In this document: piece after piece, positions 8,762-18,341 of the stretch
Position numbering within the stretch: position 1 is the stretch's first letter
Layout: each line of letters opens with the position of its first letter
Assembly: GCF_000331105.1 (NCBI RefSeq)
Contig: NC_019012.1
Location: 1-64,000, forward strand
Source of the DNA: Fibrella aestuarina BUZ 2
GTDB lineage: Bacteria > Bacteroidota > Bacteroidia > Cytophagales > Spirosomataceae
Reading direction: 5' to 3'
Length of the DNA: 64,000 nt
Made by a program: the position numbers and the translations under genes
The notes under the pieces: model-generated
What the model was told of the DNA's origin: nothing
Databases searched by the model: none
What the model saw: only the letters and a program-made list of their open reading frames with translations

Positions 8762-9905
8762 GATAGACTAAGTTAAGCACTTAGACCGTCCGGCAAACTT
8801 GGACCATCTCAGACACTGTCTTTGTCGACCGTAGCGGCAGCGAAGGTGTAGCCCGCGTAGTTGGTGGTCAGGTACGTGGTGATAGCGGTTGGCAGGTCGG
8901 CCTGCGCGATGATCGTTTGAGTGCCATCATGATTATCGCCACCCGGCCCTTTGCCATTGTCGCCACCACCCTGACCCTCTACGTGGGCACTCACAAAAAC
9001 ACCGGCTCCAGTAAAGAGCACGTCGTAGCTCGCGCCATTGTAGGTAATGTCCACTACGTATTGCGTAATAGCCCCGTTGCTGCTGCGGCTGCTGGCCTGC
9101 ACGAAGGTGTAACCTGGGTAAGTGGTGTTCAGGTACGTACCAACGGCGGCAGGCAGTGCCGACTGCGCGACGGCTGTGCCCTGTTGATGCCCGTCTTCCG
9201 TTTCCTGCTTCAGGAATTTACCAGCCCCATCAAATTCCAGCTCATACTGCACATTGTTGAGGGCGATAACCACTTCGTATTGCGTGATGGCCCCGGCGGT
9301 GTCGGTTTTGGTACCTGCCCGCACTACGGTTGCCCCCGCATAGTTCGCTGTGATGTAATCGGTTACGGCTTTGGGCAGCGTCCCCACGTCGATGACACCA
9401 TACGCGGCCATCAACGTACCCGACGCACTGATGTTGGCCAATCGGGCTTTATTGTTCGCCGTAAAACTGGCTTGGTAGGTTTGCAAGGCTACTTTTGACC
9501 AACTGACCTGCGTAGCGGCTGGAAAGTTTTGCTGTAGCGAAGCCAGCACCAACGCAGGTACTGAACTGATAGCTACAGTGGTAGTGGCCGTACTCGCAGC
9601 CAGAGGTGTTACGGAGGCATTTTGCTGGGAGCAGGAGGCCAGCAGCAGGAGTCCACCAAGGGTGGCGAAGAGGGGGTTTCTCATGAATGAACCGAAAAAA
9701 TGATAATCATAGCTTTACAATTACGGTGGGTAGCTCGCCCGGCAGGAGTTTTCCCGGATGTTCGCCCGCGTAGCGAACAGTAACGTAGCGCACTCTTCGC
9801 CCGACTTCTATAGGTCAGCGAAAAGTAAAAGGCGATGCTTTTAAGGGTTATTACGGATGCTGAACCCGCTGCCGTTGCCTGAGCCGAGATATTTTTTTGC
9901 TGGCC

Positions 9906-12425
9906 TTAGAATTGAAGTTTGAGACCAGTGTAAATGCCAAACCGCGTACTGCGGGCGGCACCCGGACCATCCAGGTAATTGAGCCGCCAGATGGCATCAA
10001 TCGAAAACAGATTCAGAATATTTTCAACGCCTACGCCGGCTTCCGCATACGGTACGGAACCCGTTACGCGAAAGGCGTTTATTTTATTGAAGTCGCGATT
10101 TGTCTGGGTCAAACTACCCCAGAAAAGGTTGGCCGTTAGCCGCTCGCGCAGGCCCAGTTTGTTGATCAGCGGAATGCGGTCTAAAATCAGCCCGCCCAGC
10201 GAATACCGGGTCAGCAGACTCACGTAGCGGTCGGCGGCAAATTCATACGGACTCATGCCGTAGAAGGCATACTTATCTGCTACGTAGTTTGGATTGCCGC
10301 GCGGGATGTGAAGCAACAACAACGGAACGGTTCCCAAAACAACGCCCCCCGTCAGATTGTAGTAGAACGAACCTTTAAGCGGGGCGGGCATCTCCTGAGA
10401 CAGGCTCGTGCTTAGTTTCCAGTAGTCGAAATACGTATTTCGGTAGAGAGGCAGCCCAGCCGCCACATGAAACTGCCAGATGGGATACTGGGTGTATAGC
10501 CGAAGTTTGTCGTAATTCAGAATAATAGTCCGCTCATTGCGGGCATACCGAAACGTAACGCCAACTTCTGAATTACAAAGGGTGTTTAATCGGGCAATGG
10601 ACGAATCGGCTACGTTAACGACCTCGTCGGACGGGGCATAGCTGAACTGAAACGTGGGGGTCATGGACCCGTAGCTGTAGTATGACTTCACCGACCAGAG
10701 CGGGCTAAGGTCCCGCTCATGCGAGAACCGTATTTGTTGCAGGAAGGTCTGGTACACCGGAATTGGTTTGCGGAGGGCCAGCGTAAACAGATTGTCGTTA
10801 TCCAGTACGTCGTCATAATTTGTCAGCGCGTCGTAGTCATTTTTGAGGGTCAGTTCATACTTTCGGTACGGGCTGCGGTTAGGCACGTACTTAATGCCGA
10901 TAGTTTCTTTAAACCGGCGGTCAAGGGTGCCGTAGGCTACGTACCCCCACAGGCACCAACGTGGGTCGAAGCCTTCCATCGTCCAGAAGCCTGTCCTGAG
11001 CCGCAGCCCCTCCGTCAGATTGGAGCTAAACAATGAGCTGTATGGGCCAAACCTGACTTTGTTCCGAACATCCCAGTAGCCGCTGGTTATGAAGGCCGCC
11101 ATCCGGGTGGTGTTACGAAACTGGCGGTTGTTCTTAAGCGAATCGACAGCCTGATAGATAGCCCGTTCCCGAATGGTCAACGGAGTCAGCCGGTAAGCAT
11201 CGGTGAAAGTAGCCGCCGTTGGCGTGGTCTGTTCCGTGAGCGCAAAGTTGGTGGCCGTTACACCCGCCGGGTTGATTTGGTAGTTTCCATATACGCTCGT
11301 ACTCTGAATGCTGACCGTGCGGCTGGCGGAGTCGATGCGGGTGGGCAAGCCTAATAGCCCTAATCCGTTTTCAAACCCATAGCGCAACGCGTTTCTGGTC
11401 ATGACCCAGGCGGTTCCCCGTTCGGTGTCGTCGATGGGCAGAAACGTTTGTTCAATGCCCAGCGAACGAATGAAATTCAGGTTGGCCCCGGCATTGGTTT
11501 GCATCGATACCTCCCGAATAGCGTAGGAGCCATCTTCGATGAGAACCGTCCCGACAAACCCGTTTTCGGTAACACTGCGAGGCCGGAATGCCAACCGGTA
11601 GCGATACTGGCCGTTTTCAATCAGTGTATCAGGCTTATCGAACTGGTAAACGGCTAAACCGATGTCCGAAACGGGACCAACGAACGACGTTTTCAGGATG
11701 GCAATGATGCCATCGTAGGGGTTTATAGGTACGTTGAACCGGTCGAGACGAGGCCCTAATTCATCGGTTTGCAACCCTAAATTTTGTTCGGATACCAGAT
11801 AGGCCGCGTCACTTTGCGGGCTGCGGGTGTGGTACTCCTTTCGGTATTGTTCCCGAAAGAAGATGGGCAGCGACGTGCGGGCCGACGAATCGTTTTGATA
11901 CTGCTGATATACCCGTAGCATGGTAGTCAACAACTTGCGTTTCTGGTTGGCCGACAAATTTTCAATATCCACCTCCGTGCGGAGGTAGTTATTACGGGTC
12001 CATCGGGTGAGCCGTTGCGGGTCGTTGGTTCGCTTGTTGGCGATGACCTTCTTCATCAGGGCTTTGCCCGGATCACGATAGCCTGTAACGACCACTTCGG
12101 CCAACTGCCCCGTGACGGCCCGCATTTCGACCGTCAATGGTGCGGTGGGTGGGTTCCCAATCGGTACGGTAATGGGTTCGTAACCCACTTCGGAGAGCAG
12201 CAACGTATCGGGCAACTGTTTGATGGGGAGCGAAAGCAGACCATTCTCATCGGCGGTATTGCCATTTCGGCCACGCTTCATATAGCCACTCACGAACGGA
12301 ACCGGTCTGCTCGTTCCCAGTTCGGTTATACGCGCGGTTATCGTGGCTGAACTCGGTGCGGTAGGCTGTGCCCAGGCGGACAAACAAACCCAATTCAACA
12401 GGAGCCCCAGCAGGTTTTTTTTCAT
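9906..12425 (-). CDS. DUF5686-type outer-membrane protein with carboxypeptidase-like regulatory domain
   Basis: 839 residues. Signal peptide MKKNLLGLLLNWVCLSAWAQ; a CarboxypepD_reg-like beta-sandwich at about 28-105 (ITELGTSRPVPFVSGYM...LSEVGYEPI); then a long DUF5686 region with many aromatic-ended amphipathic strands, ending in a C-terminal strand TRFGIYTGLKLQF as in outer-membrane barrels. The VVTGYRDPGKALMKKVI segment after the sandwich is typical of the family. Function in the family is not established; surface or outer-membrane assembly roles are plausible. Its start overlaps the end of the upstream hydroxylase gene by 4 bp, so the two are translationally coupled. Confidence 0.85.
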   Translation of the reverse strand: MKKNLLGLLLNWVCLSAWAQPTAPSSATITARITELGTSRPVPFVSGYMKRGRNGNTADENGLLSLPIKQLPDTLLLSEVGYEPITVPIGNPPTAPLTVEMRAVTGQLAEVVVTGYRDPGKALMKKVIANKRTNDPQRLTRWTRNNYLRTEVDIENLSANQKRKLLTTMLRVYQQYQNDSSARTSLPIFFREQYRKEYHTRSPQSDAAYLVSEQNLGLQTDELGPRLDRFNVPINPYDGIIAILKTSFVGPVSDIGLAVYQFDKPDTLIENGQYRYRLAFRPRSVTENGFVGTVLIEDGSYAIREVSMQTNAGANLNFIRSLGIEQTFLPIDDTERGTAWVMTRNALRYGFENGLGLLGLPTRIDSASRTVSIQSTSVYGNYQINPAGVTATNFALTEQTTPTAATFTDAYRLTPLTIRERAIYQAVDSLKNNRQFRNTTRMAAFITSGYWDVRNKVRFGPYSSLFSSNLTEGLRLRTGFWTMEGFDPRWCLWGYVAYGTLDRRFKETIGIKYVPNRSPYRKYELTLKNDYDALTNYDDVLDNDNLFTLALRKPIPVYQTFLQQIRFSHERDLSPLWSVKSYYSYGSMTPTFQFSYAPSDEVVNVADSSIARLNTLCNSEVGVTFRYARNERTIILNYDKLRLYTQYPIWQFHVAAGLPLYRNTYFDYWKLSTSLSQEMPAPLKGSFYYNLTGGVVLGTVPLLLLHIPRGNPNYVADKYAFYGMSPYEFAADRYVSLLTRYSLGGLILDRIPLINKLGLRERLTANLFWGSLTQTNRDFNKINAFRVTGSVPYAEAGVGVENILNLFSIDAIWRLNYLDGPGAARSTRFGIYTGLKLQF

Positions 12426-13312
12426 GCGTCGATCTCCGATTTAGCTAAGTCTGCGTGAAGAAAAGTCGGTTGTGGCCTACGTGTCTCCGCCTGCTGCTCA
12501 CCAGTATGCGCTGTCTGAAACGGTTGCGCGAGCAGGTGCGGAAACGATACGCCATCGAGCGGTTCATCGACCGTATCCAGCCCAAAGACAATCTCGCCCG
12601 CCTGCATTTGGCGAAACGTACCGAAGAGCCGGTCCCACACGCTGAGCACGTCGCCGTAGTTGCTGTCGGTGAAGGGTTGGCTTTCGTGATGATGAACCTG
12701 ATGGACATTGGGGGTGACCAGCACCCAGCTCAATACTCGGTCGAGCCGTTCGGGTAAGCGCACGTGTGCATGAGCCGCCACGTTCGAGATGATTTGCACA
12801 AACTGCCGAGCCATGAGTGCCCAGAACGTAGTGCCGCTGATAAATACCCAGACCAGCAGAAACAGGAGCCGGATGGCGGTCTCGCCGGGGTGTTCGCGCA
12901 ACACCGTCGAAACGTCTAAGGCTGGGTCGGCATGGTGAACTGCGTGGAACCGCCAGAGGAAACCGTAGCGGTGCATAAGTACGTGATAGACGTATTCGAG
13001 GTAGTCAAGCAGTAGGAATGACAGCGCAAAGCTTAACACCGGATGCCCACCAAGTGGCAGAAGCCGGACCAGACCCCACCCATGCTGCTCGGTCCAGTTA
13101 AGCGTGTTTAGAAGTGAGTAGCCAATGAGGAGTTGAACAACAGCTCCGAAAAGAACGAACCTCGCGTTGGTCAGCGCATGGTGCCGTTGGCGACGATCTG
13201 CTAACAGGGAGTGTGGGTGTTCCAGCCACCAGAACAAGGCGACGGCCAGGGTCAGTAGTAAGGCCCGATGCATATCGGGGACGTGCTCGAAATAATGGAT
13301 AAGCGATTGCAT
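12422..13312 (-). CDS. sterol desaturase/fatty-acid hydroxylase family membrane di-iron enzyme
   Basis: 296 residues, about four to five hydrophobic segments. The His-box set of the family is present: HVLMH, then HAVHH about 9 residues later, HVR.. in the third helix region and HQVHHHES near residue 216. These bind two irons for hydroxylation or desaturation of a lipid chain. Substrate cannot be read from sequence; bacterial members act on carotenoids, fatty acids or sterol-like lipids. It is coupled by a 4-bp overlap to the DUF5686 barrel gene, suggesting an envelope-lipid role. Confidence 0.88.
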   Translation of the reverse strand: MQSLIHYFEHVPDMHRALLLTLAVALFWWLEHPHSLLADRRQRHHALTNARFVLFGAVVQLLIGYSLLNTLNWTEQHGWGLVRLLPLGGHPVLSFALSFLLLDYLEYVYHVLMHRYGFLWRFHAVHHADPALDVSTVLREHPGETAIRLLFLLVWVFISGTTFWALMARQFVQIISNVAAHAHVRLPERLDRVLSWVLVTPNVHQVHHHESQPFTDSNYGDVLSVWDRLFGTFRQMQAGEIVFGLDTVDEPLDGVSFPHLLAQPFQTAHTGEQQAETRRPQPTFLHADLAKSEIDA

Positions 13313-13473
13313 GTGATTGTAGCTATGTTATCCCAAAGCTGGGAGACAATTCTGTGGGTAACCTGAATGCGGGCTGAAAGCCCTGCAATCCGGTGCCAGT
13401 ACAATCACATACGGGCTTTCGCTATTCAACCGCTGCCTGAAGCGCGTGGGCAAACGTCGAAAAAGTGAGGTTG

Positions 13474-14496
13474 TCAGTCAATGCCGTATTCCAGCAATAC
13501 GAACGTATCGGGTAGTACTGATGGACGGGGCCGGGGGTTCTCGGCCGTGGGAGCGGGGGCGGTGCCATAGTCAGCCGTTATGACAAAAATATGGTGGCTC
13601 ACCGGGTCAATGGTGATGGTGCGGGCACCGCGTTGGGTCGGCAGGGTCTGTATGGCTTCAAACTGCCCCGGTTTAGTTTCGCGCACCACCGTTAGTGAAC
13701 CTTCGCCATTGGACGAAATCGCCGATCCAGTTGCTGTATCAAAAACGGCCCCATCCACCCCACTGCCAATGGGCACCGTTGCCAGTACCTTCCCCGACTG
13801 CGAATCCAGCACAATCATTTGCTGGTTGTGGCAGGTGCTGAACAACCGATGGCGGGCCTGGTCGAAGGCCAGCCCGGTGGGTTCTTGACCCGTGCCAAGC
13901 GGCCAGCGATGCTTCACTGCCAACGTGTTCGCGTCGAATACAACCACCTCATTTTTGTCTTCTAAGTTGACAAATAGCAGGCCATTGTCATCGCTGACAG
14001 CGGCTTCGGGGGCACCTCCCAACTCGACCGTACCGACAACCTTGCCCGTAGCGGCTTCAAGCACGGTCGCGCTGTTGCCTTCGTTATTGAAAATGAATAC
14101 CCGCCCCGAGAAGGCATCGTAGCGGATGGCATCGGGCTTAAGCCCCGTCGGTATCTCCCGGCTCGGCTGAAGTGTTTTCAGGTCAAATAGTGTCGCTGAA
14201 TGCGTGCGGCCGTTGGTTGTGTAACCTACGTTGGCACTGGGTACTACCGCAATACCATGAACCCCAGGTGTAGGCTTAACAACCCCGATTTTCTGATGCG
14301 TTCTCAAGTTCAGTACCTCTACCTGTGTACCATGCGAGAGGTACAGCCGCCCGCCATCGGCATCGGCCATGAGATAATCCCAACCTCCCTCCCCGCCGAC
14401 TACTGTCTTTTTGACGAGGTGATAATTAGGCGATGGTTGCGCCAGGACAGAGCCTGCCCAAAGCAGGCAAATTGTCAGCATAATCCGGTTTTGCAT
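13474..14496 (-). CDS. secreted YncE/YVTN-type beta-propeller
   Basis: 340 residues with signal peptide MQNRIMLTICLLWAGSVLAQ. The mature protein is a chain of propeller repeats of about 42 residues (for example RLYLSHGTQVEVLNLRT, GRVFIFNNEGNSATVLEAAT, GLLFVNLEDKNEVVVFDANT). No enzyme motif is seen; YncE-like propellers serve as periplasmic binding or scaffolding proteins. It starts 65 bp after the end of the outer-membrane receptor gene and is probably in the same transcript, so it may act with that receptor. Confidence 0.85.
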   Translation of the reverse strand: MQNRIMLTICLLWAGSVLAQPSPNYHLVKKTVVGGEGGWDYLMADADGGRLYLSHGTQVEVLNLRTHQKIGVVKPTPGVHGIAVVPSANVGYTTNGRTHSATLFDLKTLQPSREIPTGLKPDAIRYDAFSGRVFIFNNEGNSATVLEAATGKVVGTVELGGAPEAAVSDDNGLLFVNLEDKNEVVVFDANTLAVKHRWPLGTGQEPTGLAFDQARHRLFSTCHNQQMIVLDSQSGKVLATVPIGSGVDGAVFDTATGSAISSNGEGSLTVVRETKPGQFEAIQTLPTQRGARTITIDPVSHHIFVITADYGTAPAPTAENPRPRPSVLPDTFVLLEYGID

Positions 14497-14560
14497 GGTT
14501 GCGATAAAAGAAGGTAGAGAATGATTTTGGTAATAAGGGGTTCAAACAAGCCCATACACA

Positions 14561-17050
14561 TCAATTGCTGAAATCAACATCCGGGCGATCAAGTCGGCGC
14601 TGGGTGCGTCGGGTGGTGGCGGGTTTGCCCAAGGGCAGTTGCACGGTGAGCTTGTAGAAACGTACTTCGCGCCGGTTCATGCTTGTTTGATAAAGCAGCG
14701 GCTGGTCTAAGACGCTTACAAACCGGCGGGAGTTAAACGCATCGTTCACCGTAAATACGATGCTGCCCCGGTTGTCCCAAAAGCCCTTTCGCAGCGCAAG
14801 ATCAAGGGCATTGACCGGCAGGCGGTATCCTTGCAGGCTTACCCCCCGACTGTCACGGAACCCGCTTACCTGGGCCGTAACCCCCGCTGGAAAGCGGTAC
14901 GTTAGGATCAGCTTGGCATTGTAAACCCAGGCTGAATTACTGATGGTACTCGACTGGATGGTGAACTGCCGCAGGTTCACGTTGCCCGTCAGACTCAGCT
15001 TTTTACCAATATCAAGCTTAAGTGTCTGGTCGATACCGTACTGAATATCGGCATTGACGTTGATAAATGTAGTGACTAAGATACTGGAGTCGGTGGCGAG
15101 TGGGCTGGTGAAGGGCTTGATGGTGTGGTCTTCGTAGATGTAATAGGCCGTCGAAAGTGATTGCAGTGGCCCTTTTGTGCAGGTGTAGGTCAGCTCGGCG
15201 GTGTTAATAAATTCGGGCCGCACCGCCGGGTTGCCGATGGTGATGTTCTGCCGGTCGTTGGCCTGAATACCCACGAACAGATGCCGGAAATTGGGCCGTC
15301 CTACCTTCCGGCTGAGACTAAAGTTTAGTTCTGAAGCTTCGCTCAGTTTCTTTGTCGCTGAAAAAGAAGGGAAAAACGACTTGAACCAGTTTTGCCCCGT
15401 GTTGGAGGGGTAGTTGTAGCCAAAGGTGCTGCCGTCGAAACGCGATAGTCCGTGCAGGCTCGACTGCTCAAGCCGCAGCCCGGCCTGAATGTCAATGCCA
15501 CTCCGCAACTTCTTGCTGTAGAGCGCGTAAACAGCGTTGACCGTCTCGCGAATATCGGCATCCTGCGAATAGGTAGGCAGCAATACATACGCACTCGATC
15601 CTTCGAGGAGTTGGTTGAAGAAGTACTTGGTATCGCGGTTGTAGGTGTAGCTCCGTACTCCAAATTCCCACTTGGCCGAATCGCTCAGCGGATGCACGTA
15701 GTCGAGTTGCACCAAGCGTTGCGTCCCGATGATGCGCCCGTCGATGCGGTCGCGTTCGGGGTACGTTGGCTGAGAAGTCCCCGGGGTCGCGCTCGACTCC
15801 GCGTTGTAGGCGGTCGTGAGCCAGTTGGCGGCATTGGAAACCTGATTGCGTGTCAGCGATGTCAGCAGGGTTAGTTCCTGCCCTTTCCGGGCGAAACTGT
15901 GTTTCCAGTCGAACTCCGCGCCAAGGTTGGTGAAGTTGTTCTGCGGGTCGAGGTTGCGGCCCCCGTAGGCCGTGCGGTTGCCCACCGCATCCCGAAAGGT
16001 GTAGGTTTGGGCCGACACGGTGTTGAAAGCCCCGGAGGCTACCGTACCGGCCACTGTGAATACGTTACGCGGATTAACTGCGTAATCAATAGCCAGCCGC
16101 CCGTTGTGAAAGGTGTTGTTGAGGCTGAGGTTCGTGTTCTGATCGTAGAAACTTGTGGGCTTGCCATTGGCCCCGTTGCTGACGCGGCTAACATAGCCCG
16201 TCAGGGGGTTTTGGGTGGCATTGAAGCTGTAGAGCGTTGTTACGTTCCAGCGGCCTTCGTGCCAGTCGAGGTTGGCCGTGGCATCGTAGCGGTGGTTCTG
16301 GCCTAAGCCGACGCTGACCATACCGTTGTAGCCCGCTTCCCGGTTGCGCTTCAGCACTAAATTCACGATTCCGCCCGATGTAGAGGCATCGTACCGGGCC
16401 GACGGATTCGTAATGACCTCGACCGACTCAATCTGATTGGCCGGAATCTGGGCCAGCGTTAGTTGGGTGGGTTTGCCGTTGACGTAAATCGTCGTAGCCA
16501 TGTTACGCAGGCTGGCGTTGCCGCTTTCGTCGATGGTAATCGAGGGTACACTACGTAGCAAAGCCTCGGCGGTGTTGCCCACCGATGTCAGGTTCTTACC
16601 TACGTTGAACACGCGCTTTTCGGCACTCAGCGAGAGGTCTGACTTTTCGCCCTGCACCTTGACTTCTTTCAGCAGGGTTGCGTCGGCACGGAGACTAACC
16701 GGAGCCAGTACCAGCGGTTTGTCGGTCAGGGTGATAGCCTGACTCGCCGTTTCGTAACCGACGAAAGAGACAAGGACCGTGGCAGTGCCGAGCGGAAGGT
16801 GCTGAACGACGTAATGGCCGGCTGCGTCAGCGGTAGTACCACCCACCAGCGTGTCGCGCCCGGCCTTCGCGACCCGAACGGTCACGGCAGCAAACGGCAG
16901 CGGTTGCTGGTTAGCGGCATCGAGCACCTGGCCCGACAACTCTCCCGTAGGTTGCAGAAACTGCCCCTGTGCCGAAACGCTGCAAAACCACAGTGTACTC
17001 AGTACGTAATACAGCAAACCGACCGTAAGAAAACGAATAGATTGATTCAT
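14561..17050 (-). CDS. TonB-dependent-type outer-membrane barrel (OMP_b-brl_3)
   Basis: About 829 residues from the preferred ATG at 17050 (MNQSIRFLTVG.. gives a clean signal peptide ending SVSAQ); an upstream in-frame ATG at 17068 adds six residues. Domains: CarboxypepD_reg sandwich (about 35-120, GQVLDAANQQPLPFAAVTV), plug-like domain (about 130-225, LLRSVPSITIDESGNASLRNM), then a C-terminal barrel with a closing aromatic strand (FYKLTVQLPLG). No TonB box is obvious. Likely imports or exports a bulky ligand across the outer membrane. The beta-propeller gene follows immediately. Confidence 0.88.
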   Translation of the reverse strand: MNQSIRFLTVGLLYYVLSTLWFCSVSAQGQFLQPTGELSGQVLDAANQQPLPFAAVTVRVAKAGRDTLVGGTTADAAGHYVVQHLPLGTATVLVSFVGYETASQAITLTDKPLVLAPVSLRADATLLKEVKVQGEKSDLSLSAEKRVFNVGKNLTSVGNTAEALLRSVPSITIDESGNASLRNMATTIYVNGKPTQLTLAQIPANQIESVEVITNPSARYDASTSGGIVNLVLKRNREAGYNGMVSVGLGQNHRYDATANLDWHEGRWNVTTLYSFNATQNPLTGYVSRVSNGANGKPTSFYDQNTNLSLNNTFHNGRLAIDYAVNPRNVFTVAGTVASGAFNTVSAQTYTFRDAVGNRTAYGGRNLDPQNNFTNLGAEFDWKHSFARKGQELTLLTSLTRNQVSNAANWLTTAYNAESSATPGTSQPTYPERDRIDGRIIGTQRLVQLDYVHPLSDSAKWEFGVRSYTYNRDTKYFFNQLLEGSSAYVLLPTYSQDADIRETVNAVYALYSKKLRSGIDIQAGLRLEQSSLHGLSRFDGSTFGYNYPSNTGQNWFKSFFPSFSATKKLSEASELNFSLSRKVGRPNFRHLFVGIQANDRQNITIGNPAVRPEFINTAELTYTCTKGPLQSLSTAYYIYEDHTIKPFTSPLATDSSILVTTFINVNADIQYGIDQTLKLDIGKKLSLTGNVNLRQFTIQSSTISNSAWVYNAKLILTYRFPAGVTAQVSGFRDSRGVSLQGYRLPVNALDLALRKGFWDNRGSIVFTVNDAFNSRRFVSVLDQPLLYQTSMNRREVRFYKLTVQLPLGKPATTRRTQRRLDRPDVDFSN

Positions 17051-17281
17051 AAAATTGACGTGTGCCACAAACGTATCAGTAGATTATGAAGCGATTCTGA
17101 AGTTGTTGTAACTAAGCATATACAGCCCCTCATTCATGCCAAATTTTACCGTCATCGGCATCCATCACAAAAAAATTGGGCTGACTACCCGATTTAGTTG
17201 GCTGAATACCGAATTTAGCCAGTGTAGTTAGTTGATGGCTCGGACGGTTGTCGGCAGGTTTACAAGGGTGATGTGGCTGAC

Positions 17282-17314
17282 AAAAAATCGCCGGTGGGCA
17301 AAACCATCGGCGAT
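17282..17314 (-). terminator. intrinsic terminator after the phosphoesterase gene
   Basis: Arms 17287-17297 and 17304-17314 form an 11-bp stem with one mismatch and a 6-nt loop; on the minus strand it is followed by TTTTT (17286-17282). It closes the ECF operon ending at 17358. The remaining gap to 17068 holds no recognisable gene. Confidence 0.85.
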
Positions 17315-17357
17315 ATCAATAAGAGTATGCAGCGGAACTATCTCCGTTACGAGTTGA

Positions 17358-18341
17358 TCACTGAATCAGTCGCTTACCGTATTGGTACAGCACCTGACCG
17401 GAAGAATTGACGAAAGATAAACGTAGGCTGTCGGCATTGACGGAAACAACGGCGAAGCCACCACTGGCCCGGCCAAAGGCGCAACGTGTTGAATCAGCGA
17501 TACTTCCCAGGGGCGCACCTCCGCCACCCGAAATAATAAAGTCGGTTAGTCCAACCGGCAAATGTTGTAATGTGTGAGAGTGGCCGCTTAGGTACACTGG
17601 CGCCTTGTGCTTCTGAAGCAAAGGCAGCAGCCGGTCGATCAACTCAGGTTGGTCGCCATGATCGGCCCCCGCCGAGTAAACAGGATGATGGCCTACCACA
17701 ATCGTACAGGTTTCTTTGGAGTGGGTTAAAACACTATCGGCCCAGCGTAATTGTCGATCCGTATTTTGTAGAATGTCTGGATAAGTCGCCGGATTCTGAC
17801 GGTAGATAGTGAGGAAGGGATTGGTGTCAAGTATTACCAAACGAACCGTTACGCCGTTGTTGGCAAAAACCTTTGTGTAGTAACGATCCGGCAGTTGCCA
17901 ACGCGGGTGTTTCAACCCGTAATCAAGCTGAGCCTGAACATTCCCCTGGTAGTCATGATTACCCAAGGCCATTGCAAACGCTTGAGGCAAATAGCTACCG
18001 GTATACACTCGTTCAAAGTTCAACTGCCATTTGGGGTCGCTGATTGATTGTACACCGTCCGTGTAGAAGTTGTCTCCAGCAAACACCAGAAAGGAGGGGG
18101 ACAAACTACCTGCGAATTGATTTAGCTGGTCGGCTACGGCCTGCTGGTGAAATAAGCCACCCACGCCCCAATCAGCAAGCGCGAAGAATGTTATACTCTG
18201 AGGTAACACCCGCACGGTTGGCGTAGGTATCGGTGATTCGGTAGTTGGAGAACGGCAGGTGCTGGTTACCAAGCCGATCCACACCAGCCAGATAAAAACG
18301 CTGCTCCGCTTACAAATGCAGGTCGGCATAAAATTAATCAC
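17358..18341 (-). CDS. lipoprotein metallophosphoesterase, tartrate-resistant acid phosphatase-like
   Basis: 327 residues. A hydrophobic leader ends LVTSTC, a plausible lipobox. The calcineurin-like metal motifs appear in order: ADWG, GDNFY, GNHDY, GHHPVYS and GHSHTLQ, the pattern of purple/tartrate-resistant acid phosphatases with a binuclear metal centre. It would hydrolyse phosphomonoesters at the cell envelope. Its start overlaps the upstream barrel/anti-sigma gene by 4 bp, so it belongs to the ECF operon; a link between phosphate scavenging and the sigma factor is an inference. Confidence 0.87.
   Translation of the reverse strand: MINFMPTCICKRSSVFIWLVWIGLVTSTCRSPTTESPIPTPTVRVLPQSITFFALADWGVGGLFHQQAVADQLNQFAGSLSPSFLVFAGDNFYTDGVQSISDPKWQLNFERVYTGSYLPQAFAMALGNHDYQGNVQAQLDYGLKHPRWQLPDRYYTKVFANNGVTVRLVILDTNPFLTIYRQNPATYPDILQNTDRQLRWADSVLTHSKETCTIVVGHHPVYSAGADHGDQPELIDRLLPLLQKHKAPVYLSGHSHTLQHLPVGLTDFIISGGGGAPLGSIADSTRCAFGRASGGFAVVSVNADSLRLSFVNSSGQVLYQYGKRLIQ

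Larger units (their letters stand above)
7555..8811 (-). mobile_element. IS3-family insertion sequence, complete
   Basis: 1257 bp, beginning TG and ending CA, with terminal inverted repeats of 27 bp (21 matching) at 7555-7581 and 8785-8811. Flanking GAC at 7552-7554 and 8812-8814 is the 3-bp target duplication usual for this family. It holds overlapping-style orfA and orfB in the -1 relationship and an A7G slippage site. Both reading frames are intact, so the element is probably active and the insertion recent. Confidence 0.95.
7456..9684 (-). pseudogene. PepSY-like four-repeat lipoprotein gene split by IS3 element
   Basis: Starts at 9684 with a lipoprotein signal (LLLLASC). The remaining coding parts are 9684-8812 (291 codons) and 7551-7456 (31 codons plus TAA). 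Removing the IS and one copy of the GTC target duplication gives a continuous 322-residue frame crossing ..DKDSV/GTVAKY.. without a shift. The restored protein has four tandem units of about 55-60 residues, each starting LP.AV..Y and ending FDGAGKFL or similar, as in the PepSY-like/DUF2874 group of periplasmic proteins. The insertion falls in repeat 4, and the first IS bases (TGA) give an immediate stop. A truncated product with three intact repeats could still be made. A D/G-rich linker (about residues 240-255) separates repeats 3 and 4. Confidence 0.9.
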
